Of a stretch of 64,000 bases of DNA, positions 51,844-60,403 are shown piece after piece. Origin of the DNA: Thermasporomyces composti (GTDB lineage Bacteria; Actinomycetota; Actinomycetes; Propionibacteriales; Actinopolymorphaceae). Every line of letters starts with the position of its first letter. Position 1 is the stretch's first letter. The DNA is taken from assembly GCF_003386795.1 (NCBI RefSeq), contig NZ_QTUC01000001.1, forward strand, positions 4,030,001 through 4,094,000, written 5' to 3'. A model generated the notes under the pieces. The model did not search any database. It was given only the letters and a program-made list of their open reading frames with translations, and was not told where the DNA came from. Position numbers and translations under genes: made by a program.

Positions 51844-52469
51844 AGGTGACAGAGGAGGAAGACGATGCGGACTCCGCTGTCGAAGGTGGCGGCGCGGTGA
51901 GCGCCGCCAACGAGCCCGTCTACCAGGGCGGTCTGGTGGGCACTGCCAACGGACACGGCCACCAAGGCGGCCCGGTGAGCGCTGCCGAGGTCGATCGCGA
52001 CCGTCCGGTGACGACGGTCGGTCCGGCTCGTTCCGTGGTGCCGTGGCAGCTCCGTGGGGAGCAGGTCCCGCGGTCTCAGGCGTCGACGCCGGTCGCGCGG
52101 CTGATGTCCACCGCGGCGCCGACGGTGCGCGCGGACGCTCCGCTCGCGTCGGCCATCGAGCTCTTCCTGGTCTCTCGATGCCGTCACATGCTCGTGCTCC
52201 ACGCCGACGGCACGTGCGCGGGGGTCGTCGCCGACCGGGACATCCTGGCGGACTGGCCCCTTGACGCCGAGCGGCTCACCGCGCGCCAGGTCCGGCACGT
52301 GCTGAGTCACGTGACGCCCATGGTCGAGACGGACTGCTCGGTCGTCGACGTCGCCCGCCTGATGGCGCGGTACCGCGTGGACGCGGTCGCGGTGGTCGAC
52401 GAGGTGGGTCGGCCGGTCGGCCTCGTGACCTCCAATGAGATCGTGCGCCTTGTCGCGTCGATGTCGTGA
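51840..52469 (+). CDS. CBS-domain pair protein (Hrp1-like)
   Basis: A 209-residue protein. Residues 1 to about 80 are a low-complexity linker with repeated QGG..GTANGHGHQGG-type segments. Two CBS motifs follow: VARLMSTAAPTVRADAPLASAIELFLVSRCRHMLVLHADGTCAGVVADRDILA, and VRHVLSHVTPMVETDCSVVDVARLMARYRVDAVAVVDEVGRPVGLVTSNEIVRLV. CBS pairs sense adenine nucleotides or metals; Hrp1 (Rv2626c) is a DosR-regulon CBS protein. GTG 51840 overlaps the USP stop. It is the last gene of the island. Confidence 0.85.
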   Translation: MKVTEEEDDADSAVEGGGAVSAANEPVYQGGLVGTANGHGHQGGPVSAAEVDRDRPVTTVGPARSVVPWQLRGEQVPRSQASTPVARLMSTAAPTVRADAPLASAIELFLVSRCRHMLVLHADGTCAGVVADRDILADWPLDAERLTARQVRHVLSHVTPMVETDCSVVDVARLMARYRVDAVAVVDEVGRPVGLVTSNEIVRLVASMS

Positions 52470-52491
52470 GTCCCAGGCGCGCGGTCGCGAG

Positions 52492-54351
<1,860 letters not shown>

Positions 54352-54417
54352 GTGGGTCATCCTGTCGGATGGCGGCGTGAGCGCAGACGACGGATCCTCG
54401 TCGTGGCGACCACGTGA

Positions 54418-56106
54418 TCAACGAAGGTCCCACAGGACCGGTGTGGTCAGGACCCCGAGGCGCGGGACGCCGAGGAGATCGGTCAGCACGTCGAGCGGCC
54501 GCTGGGCACTTCCTGGCGGCGTCACGAGCAGGGACGTGAGGCGGGTCGTCGGCCCCACGGCGGCCGACGCGGCCAGGTCGTCCGTGGACTCCGGACCCCG
54601 CACCCGCTCGGCGAGGCTGAGGTGGGGGAGGGCGCGAACGTCCACCTCCTCACGGCTGACCCCGGCTCGGGCGCACGCGACCTCCACGGCCCGCTCCAGG
54701 CCGCCCAGCTCATCGACCAGCCCGCGCGCCTGCGCATCCGCACCGGTCCACACCCGCCCACGGGCTGACTCCTCCACCTGCTCGCGGCTCAGCCCGCGGT
54801 CGGCGGCCACCTTGGCGGTGAAGTCGTCGTATACCTGGTCGAGCCAGTGCTCCAGACGCTGCCACTCCTCCTCGGAGAACGCCCGGTACGACGAGAACAT
54901 CCAGGCGTGCCGGCCCTCCGTGACACCGTCGCGGGTGATGCCGAGCCGGTCCAGCAGGTCACGCACCACGACCTTGCCGCCGAGGACGCCGATGGAGCCG
55001 GTCAGCGTGCCGGGCTGCGCGAGGATGCTGTCGGCGGCCATGGAGATGAAGTAGCCGCCGGACGCGGCCACGCTCGCCATGGACACCACGAGCGGCTTAC
55101 CGGCCTCGCGGACCCGCCGAACCTCGTGGCGAATGGCGTCGGAGGCGACGTAGGAGCCGCCGCCGCTGTCGACGCGGAGGACCACGGCTCGCACTCGTGG
55201 GTCTCGAGCGGCGCGGCGCAGAGTGGCGCCGAGGGTGTCACTGCCGATGGAGGTGCTGAGCCCGCGGCGGCTGGAGCGGCCCAGGTGGATGGAACCCGCC
55301 CCATGGACGACGGCGACGACGGGGCGGTGAGCGAGGCGGGTGAGCACTCGGCGGGGTTCCATCAGCTTCGACCGCACGTACCGGTGGACGAACCGCAGCC
55401 GCACCTCACCGAGGCGCCGACGCAGGTGCTCGTAGACCTCGGCGCGATAGGCGAGCCGGTCCACCAGTCCGGCGTCCTTGGCGTCGCTCGCCGACAGGGG
55501 CGCCTCGTCGATGAGCGCGCGAACCCGCTCCGGGGCGAGACCACGACACTCCGCGATGCCCGTCACGATGTGCTCCATCGCCGAGGCCGCCAGCCGAGAC
55601 GCCGCCTCGCGGTGGGCGTCGGTCATCTGGCTGGCGAGGAACGTGTCCGCGGCGCTCTTGTACTCGTGCCGGCGCGACAGCTGGGGGTGCACGCCCAGCT
55701 TGCCGAGCGCCTCCTTGAGGAACACCGCCTCGGCCACAACGCCCGTCAAGCCGACGTCCCCGGACGGCTGGAGCCAGATCTCGTCGAACGCGCTTGCGAG
55801 GTAGTAGGGCAGTGTTCCGGGGCCGAGCTCCCCGAACGTCTCGGTCCAGGCGACAGTCACCTTGCCGGTGGCGGCGAACCGGCGGACGGCGGCCCGCAGC
55901 TCCTGGATCTGCGCGAGGCTGAGGGCGTGGCCGCCGACGTGGGCGACCAGGCCCGCGACGTCGGGGTCACTGGCGGCGATCCGCAAGCCTTCAACGACGT
56001 CGTGCAGCACCGGGCGACGCCGGGCGAGGGCCGCGCTCAACGGGTCCTGGGGCGGGGTCTCGAGCAGCGGAGCGGTGAGGTCGAGCTCGAGCAGCGTGAC
56101 GGTCAT
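54418..56106 (-). CDS. sppA: signal peptide peptidase SppA (S49, 67K type)
   Basis: A 562-residue two-domain S49 protease. The catalytic Lys is Lys150 in RRHEYKSAADTFLASQMTD and the nucleophile is Ser349 in MASVAASGGYFISMAAD. Other blocks are the LRVDSGGGSYVASDAIRHEV strand-loop, GTLTGSIGVLGGK and GRVWTGADAQARGLVDELGG. This is the double-length SppA type, but no clear N-terminal membrane anchor is seen, so it may be soluble or peripheral. It degrades cleaved signal peptides or membrane peptides. ATG 56106 lies divergent to terC, 68 bases before its riboswitch. Confidence 0.92.
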   Translation of the reverse strand: MTVTLLELDLTAPLLETPPQDPLSAALARRRPVLHDVVEGLRIAASDPDVAGLVAHVGGHALSLAQIQELRAAVRRFAATGKVTVAWTETFGELGPGTLPYYLASAFDEIWLQPSGDVGLTGVVAEAVFLKEALGKLGVHPQLSRRHEYKSAADTFLASQMTDAHREAASRLAASAMEHIVTGIAECRGLAPERVRALIDEAPLSASDAKDAGLVDRLAYRAEVYEHLRRRLGEVRLRFVHRYVRSKLMEPRRVLTRLAHRPVVAVVHGAGSIHLGRSSRRGLSTSIGSDTLGATLRRAARDPRVRAVVLRVDSGGGSYVASDAIRHEVRRVREAGKPLVVSMASVAASGGYFISMAADSILAQPGTLTGSIGVLGGKVVVRDLLDRLGITRDGVTEGRHAWMFSSYRAFSEEEWQRLEHWLDQVYDDFTAKVAADRGLSREQVEESARGRVWTGADAQARGLVDELGGLERAVEVACARAGVSREEVDVRALPHLSLAERVRGPESTDDLAASAAVGPTTRLTSLLVTPPGSAQRPLDVLTDLLGVPRLGVLTTPVLWDLR

Positions 56107-56174
56107 GGGGCCACCTTACGGGCGCCGGAAAGAGACCCGGTGGTGTCCTCGGGCGGCCGGGTAGGTAAGAATGC

Positions 56175-56290
56175 TCGGGCTGGGAGGGGAGTATTCCCTC
56201 GCGACGGCATCGTCATCACGGCTGTCGGGCACGAACGCCCGGACGGCCCGGTGTCGCGGCCCCACGCCGGGGCGGAAGAGACCTCCGGGG
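56175..56290 (+). ncRNA. yybP-ykoY-type manganese riboswitch upstream of terC
   Basis: The 5' loop signature GGGGAGTA is at 56186-56193. It is followed by GC-rich arms (GACGGCATCGTCATCACGGC, then CGCCCGGACGGCCCG with its own pairing) and by the GGAAGAGACCTCC segment at 56274-56286. This order and the downstream TerC-family gene are the known setting for the yybP-ykoY Mn2+ riboswitch. Boundaries are approximate. It is expected to raise terC expression at high Mn2+. Confidence 0.72.
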
Positions 56291-56322
56291 AAGTGGACAT
56301 TCTCTTCTTCGGAGGTACGTGC

Positions 56323-57330
56323 GTGAACGTCTCGCTGTCGGTGTGGCTCGTGACGGCCGCGGCCTTGATCGTGGTCCTCGTCGCCGACATCCTCGTCATC
56401 GGCCGAAGGCCCCACGAGCCGTCGATGCGCGAGGCCAGTCTGTGGGTGAGCGTCTACGTCACGCTCGCGGTCCTCTTCGGCATCGGGATCTACCTCTTCG
56501 CCGGAGGCAGGTACGCCGGAGAGTTCTTCGCCGGCTGGATCACCGAGTACAGCCTGTCGGTCGACAACCTGTTCGTGTTCCTGGTGATCATGACCAGGTT
56601 CGCGGTGCCCCGGGCGTACCAGCAGACCGCGCTCCTGATCGGCATCATCCTGGCCTTGGTGCTGCGCGGCATCTTCATCGCGCTCGGCGCCGCGGCGATA
56701 TCGGCCTTCTCCTGGGTGTTCTACATCTTCGGCGCGATTCTGCTCTACACCGCCGTCCAGTTCGTGCGGGGTGACGCTGCCGACGAGTCGGAGTACAAGG
56801 AGAACCGGGTCACCAGGTGGGCGACGCGGCACCTGCCCGCAACGGACCGGTACGACGGCATCAAGCTCATCGTCGTCGAGAACGGCCGCCGGGTCGTCAC
56901 CCCGATGCTCCTGGTGATGGTCGCGCTCGGCACCACCGACCTGCTCTTCGCCCTCGACTCGATCCCCGCGATCTACGGGCTGACCAAGGAGCCCTACCTG
57001 GTCTTCACGGCCAACGTGTTCGCGTTGATGGGGCTTCGCCAGCTCTACTTCCTCATCGGTGGGCTGGTCGACCGGCTGGTCTATCTGTCGTTCGGGCTCG
57101 CGGCCATCCTCGGCTTCATCGGCATCAAGCTCATCCTGCACGCGTTGCACGAGAACAACCTGCCGTTCATCAACGGCGGGGAGCCCATTCACGCCGTACC
57201 GGACATCGGCATCGCCCTCTCCCTGACGTTCATCGTCGGCGTCCTGGCGATCACGACGATCGCGAGCCTGGTGAAGGCTCACCGAGGAGTGCGAAAGGAG
57301 CGGGCGAAGCGCGAGGTCGAGACTCGCTGA
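56323..57330 (+). CDS. terC: TerC-family membrane protein (Mn2+ exporter-like)
   Basis: A 335-residue polytopic protein with about eight to nine membrane helices. The TerC signatures are AGWITEYSLSVDNLFVFLVIM (acidic Glu/Asp pair in a helix) and its counterpart LVMVALGTTDLLFALDSIPAIYGLTKEPYLVFTANVFALMGLRQLYFLI. The family exports Mn2+ and also helps metallate secreted proteins. GTG 56323 has GGAGG seven bases upstream; the preceding reading frame is not coding. The leader carries a Mn riboswitch. Confidence 0.93.
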   Translation: MNVSLSVWLVTAAALIVVLVADILVIGRRPHEPSMREASLWVSVYVTLAVLFGIGIYLFAGGRYAGEFFAGWITEYSLSVDNLFVFLVIMTRFAVPRAYQQTALLIGIILALVLRGIFIALGAAAISAFSWVFYIFGAILLYTAVQFVRGDAADESEYKENRVTRWATRHLPATDRYDGIKLIVVENGRRVVTPMLLVMVALGTTDLLFALDSIPAIYGLTKEPYLVFTANVFALMGLRQLYFLIGGLVDRLVYLSFGLAAILGFIGIKLILHALHENNLPFINGGEPIHAVPDIGIALSLTFIVGVLAITTIASLVKAHRGVRKERAKREVETR

Positions 57331-57388
57331 AGGCTCGCGGGCCGCCCGCGCTCGAGGGTGGGACCGAGGTCGGGCGGCGTCGGGTGGT

Positions 57389-58339
57389 CTAGTCGGCCAG
57401 GACGCCCGCTTGGTCGAGGAGGGTCTCGAGGCGTTCGTCGACGATCTCCTCCTCGCTCACCCGCCTGCCGTTCTGTGGCGCGTGGAGCAGGCGAAGTCCA
57501 TCGCCGGTCGCGAGGCCGACGTGGTGAATCTTCTTGCCGGGATGGGCGAAGAAGTACGCGTCTCCTGGGCGGACGTCCTCAAGACCGATCCGCGTCGCGG
57601 CCTCGGCCTGGTCGTGCGCGTCACGGGGGACGATGCGTCCGAGCGCCCGGAAGCTGAGGTGAACCAAGCCCGAGCAGTCCAGGCCGAAGGCGCTCAGCCC
57701 ACCCCACAGGTACTCCAGCCCGACGAAGCGCCGCGCCGCCGCGAGGACAGCGTGGCCGTCGACCTGCCGCCTGGGTGTCACCGGGTAGACCACGCAGCTG
57801 GTGGGGTCCAGCCAGCCGTCGCGGCCGCCGGGCAGGCCGACCCGAACACCGGCCGGGGTGTCCTCCAGCGCCGGCAACACCGTGGCGTACGAGACATCGT
57901 CGATGAGCGGTTCGCCGCCAGGACAACGACGGATGGGAGCGGCCTCCACCGCGACGACCGCGGCGCGGTCGGACGGGACTGGGGCGGGGCCGACGTGGGC
58001 GCGTGGGACCCACCCGGGGTAGCCGCGCGGGTGCAGCTCCGACGGCTGCCACAGGGCGACGACCTGCAGCCAGTCGCCTCGTTCCGCGATGACGTCGACC
58101 GGCTCACCGAGGAGGAGCTGGCTGAGTACCCGTCCCACCAGGTCGGCGCGGGCGGGTGTGTCGAGGTGGGCGGCCCACCCGCGTGGATCCGGTCGCGCCG
58201 CGACGATGGGAGCGTCGAGGTCTCGCACCGCGTCCGGCTCGGTCCACAACGTCGTCGCGGCGACCTGGATCGCCCACGGACCGGGTCGTGAGACGTCAGG
58301 CCCGGCGACGGTGGACGGGCGGTGTGACGGATCGGTCAT
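57389..58339 (-). CDS. NlpC/P60 peptidase with N-terminal SH3-like domains (YkfC-type)
   Basis: A 316-residue protein. Two N-terminal SH3b-like segments (VAATTLWTEPDAVRDLDAP, VLSQLLLGEPVDVIAERGDWLQVVAL) precede a C-terminal NlpC/P60 domain with catalytic Cys in SAFGLDCSGLVHLSFRALG, His in GKKIHHVGLATGDG and third residue His in LLHAPQNGRRV. Layout and length match gamma-D-glutamyl-L-diamino acid endopeptidases that cut imported muropeptides (YkfC). No signal peptide is visible, fitting cytoplasmic recycling. The dipeptide epimerase gene at 59216-60340, two genes upstream, is the expected pathway partner. Confidence 0.88.
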   Translation of the reverse strand: MTDPSHRPSTVAGPDVSRPGPWAIQVAATTLWTEPDAVRDLDAPIVAARPDPRGWAAHLDTPARADLVGRVLSQLLLGEPVDVIAERGDWLQVVALWQPSELHPRGYPGWVPRAHVGPAPVPSDRAAVVAVEAAPIRRCPGGEPLIDDVSYATVLPALEDTPAGVRVGLPGGRDGWLDPTSCVVYPVTPRRQVDGHAVLAAARRFVGLEYLWGGLSAFGLDCSGLVHLSFRALGRIVPRDAHDQAEAATRIGLEDVRPGDAYFFAHPGKKIHHVGLATGDGLRLLHAPQNGRRVSEEEIVDERLETLLDQAGVLAD

Positions 58340-58408
58340 GGAAAGCCACCGTAGCCGAGCGCGGACCGTGACCGTCCGAGCGCGGTTCTGTCGCCACGCG
58401 CGTGAGCG

Positions 58409-59176
58409 TCAGCGGTCTTTCGCGGGATCGGCACGTTCGTGCGGCTTGGACGCCTCGCTCGTGGATGAAGCGGCCGAGCTCATGCGTCCACGAGCTCTCC
58501 GCGCCAACTGGCGCGCCTCGCGGAGAGGAAGCGGCGTTCGGTACACCCGGGTCGCCAACCGGACGACCTCGACCGCGACGTCCGGCGTGGTGCGCCAAGC
58601 GGCGTGCACCACGAGCGGACGCCTGGTCGCCCGCGTCCGCATCCATGCCCCGACGACCTCGCCCTCCAGCACGACTGGACTGGTCGCTCCCGCGGTGTCG
58701 GCCGGCCACGCTCCGGTCGCCAGCAACGGACGATGGGTGACACCGACCGTCGGCAGGTCGAGCACGGCCCCAAGGTGCAGCGCGAGACCCGCGCGGCGTG
58801 GGTGGTCGCGCCCGGTGGCGTTGACGAGGAGGACGTCGGGTTGGACCGGCAGCGCCCTGACCGCCGCTTCCAGCGCGACGCCTTCCCGTCGGGCCAGTTG
58901 ACCGGTGACGTACGGCGCACCCGCGTGGCCACGGTGGACGCGGGCCGCGACGCGCCGACCGGTGTCGCTGGCGATCGTGACCGCGGCCGCCCACACCTCG
59001 TCGCCGGCGTCGCCTCGCCCCTCGGTGCCTCGCGGAGAGCAACAGAAGCAGCCGCCAACCAGAATCGGTCGACCTCGCGGCGGCCACCACGGCGGCGGGG
59101 TTGCAGCGGCGAGATCGCGTTGGATCGCGGCCAGGCGCTCAGGATCCTCCGGCCACGAGACAGCGAGCGGGCCCAT
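58409..59176 (-). CDS. endonuclease V-like protein lacking metal-binding Asp residues
   Basis: A 255-residue protein with the endonuclease V (Nfi) scaffold. RGRPILVGGCFCCSPRG occupies the position of the VAGVDVSY strand, and VTGQLARREGVALEAAVRAL corresponds to the conserved LxFREGP segment. NATGRDHPRRAGLALHLGAVLDLPTVGVTHRPL matches the DGxGxAHPRRxGLASHLGV block, and LPLREARQLARRA is the C-terminal helix. The first metal-binding Asp is replaced (Phe44 among Cys43, Cys45, Cys46) and the Asp of DGxG is Asn. Deoxyinosine cleavage is thus unlikely. ATG 59176 is used; GTG 59197 is possible. It sits between epimerase and NlpC/P60 genes. Confidence 0.78.
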   Translation of the reverse strand: MGPLAVSWPEDPERLAAIQRDLAAATPPPWWPPRGRPILVGGCFCCSPRGTEGRGDAGDEVWAAAVTIASDTGRRVAARVHRGHAGAPYVTGQLARREGVALEAAVRALPVQPDVLLVNATGRDHPRRAGLALHLGAVLDLPTVGVTHRPLLATGAWPADTAGATSPVVLEGEVVGAWMRTRATRRPLVVHAAWRTTPDVAVEVVRLATRVYRTPLPLREARQLARRARGRMSSAASSTSEASKPHERADPAKDR

Positions 59177-59215
59177 GTGTTCAGCACACCACGACACCGC
59201 TCCGGGGATCCCGTG

Positions 59216-60340
59216 CTACCGCAGGCCCGTGACCCCCAGCCCGGGCGCGTCGGGCAGGACGACCTCGGGTCCCTCGTACCTCATCCCGCCCTCGACGGGG
59301 GATTCGGCCAGCCACCACGCGGCGTCCAGGTCGCTGACCAGGGTGGTCCCACACGCGGCGGCGAGACTGGCCGCCGCTCCCACGCCGATCGGCCCTTCCA
59401 CCATCGAGCCGATGAGCGTGCCCATCCCATGCGCCTCGGCCAGGTCGAGCAAGGTCCGCGCGGGGCCGATCCCACCGCACTTGCCGAGCTTGACGTTGAC
59501 CAGGTCGGCGGCTCGACGGCGGATGACCTCGACGAGGTCCCGGGCGCCGTAGACGGCCTCGTCGGCCAGGATCGGGGTGGTGACCCGGTCGCTGACGAAC
59601 GCCAGGCCGTCCAGGTCGGCGGCGGCGACGGGCTGTTCGACGAGCTCGACGTCGAGGTCGGCGTCCTCGAGCGCGTGGATGACCCGGACCGCCTCCCGTG
59701 GAGTCCACCCCTGGTTGGCGTCGATGCGGATGAGCGCGTCGGGCCCGACGGCGTCACGGACCGCTCGGACGCGGGCGACGTCGGCACGCGCTCCCGCCGC
59801 CGTGCGTTGACCGACCTTGACCTTGAGGACGGTGAACCCCTCCTCGAGTCGGGCGCGTGCCGCCTCGGCGAGCTCGTCAGGCTCTCCCGCGGAGAGGGTC
59901 ACGTCGGTGAGCACCCTGCGGCTGGTGCCACCGAGCAGACGTACCAGAGGGATGCCGAGTCGACGTGCCGCGAGGTCATGAAGGGCGACGTCGACAGCGG
60001 CCTTGGCGTTGTGGTTGCCGACGACCGACGTGTGGACGGCGCGCAGCAGCCTGGTGAGGTCGTCGGGATCGGCGCCCACAAGAGCGTCGCGCAACGGCCC
60101 CATGACACAGGCCTGGGCGCCGGCCATCGACTCGCCGGTGACCCGCCACACCTCCGGTGCCTCACCCCAGCCGCTGTTCCCGTCGTCGTCGAGCACCTCG
60201 ACGAGCAACGACTCCGATGTCGTCGCGCGGCGCAGTGCGGTCACGAAGGGGGTGTGCAGTGGGGCGCTGACCGGGTGGCACCGGACCTCAGTGATCCTCG
60301 ACACGCCAGCCGACGTTACCTGCCGCTTGGGGCGCTCCAT
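59216..60340 (-). CDS. dipeptide epimerase (enolase superfamily, L-Ala-D/L-Glu epimerase-like)
   Basis: A 374-residue muconate-lactonising-subgroup enzyme. The N-terminal capping domain (ITEVRCHPVSAPLHTPFVTALR, NSGWGEAPEVWRVTGES) precedes the barrel with catalytic KVKVG (TVLKVKVGQRT), metal ligands in RIDANQGW, ELVEQPV and ILADEAVY, and the second base in NVKLGKCGGIG. The DxD-type end block DLDAAWWLAESPV matches dipeptide epimerases. It would convert L-Ala-D-Glu to L-Ala-L-Glu in muropeptide recycling with the NlpC/P60 peptidase. ATG 60340 follows a 14-bp tandem repeat. Confidence 0.9.
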   Translation of the reverse strand: MERPKRQVTSAGVSRITEVRCHPVSAPLHTPFVTALRRATTSESLLVEVLDDDGNSGWGEAPEVWRVTGESMAGAQACVMGPLRDALVGADPDDLTRLLRAVHTSVVGNHNAKAAVDVALHDLAARRLGIPLVRLLGGTSRRVLTDVTLSAGEPDELAEAARARLEEGFTVLKVKVGQRTAAGARADVARVRAVRDAVGPDALIRIDANQGWTPREAVRVIHALEDADLDVELVEQPVAAADLDGLAFVSDRVTTPILADEAVYGARDLVEVIRRRAADLVNVKLGKCGGIGPARTLLDLAEAHGMGTLIGSMVEGPIGVGAAASLAAACGTTLVSDLDAAWWLAESPVEGGMRYEGPEVVLPDAPGLGVTGLR

Positions 60341-60368
60341 GTCCCTGGGTCAACGTCCCTGGGTCAAC
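60341..60368. repeat. 14-bp perfect tandem repeat at the epimerase start
   Basis: GTCCCTGGGTCAAC is present twice without a gap (60341-60354, 60355-60368), directly upstream of the epimerase ATG. On the coding strand it is GTTGACCCAGGGAC and supplies the AGGG ribosome-site bases, so the duplication also repeats the putative ribosome site. It separates the epimerase from the lanthipeptide synthetase gene by 63 bases. Confidence 0.7.
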
Positions 60369-60403
60369 GTCCTCCGCGCGGGAGTGGGTGTACGGCGTGG
60401 CCG

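Noticed and set aside
54847-56322. long plus-strand frame upstream of and continuous with terC
   Set aside because: TerC family sequence begins at the GTG 56323 with its own ribosome site. The upstream part is antisense to sppA and covers a riboswitch.
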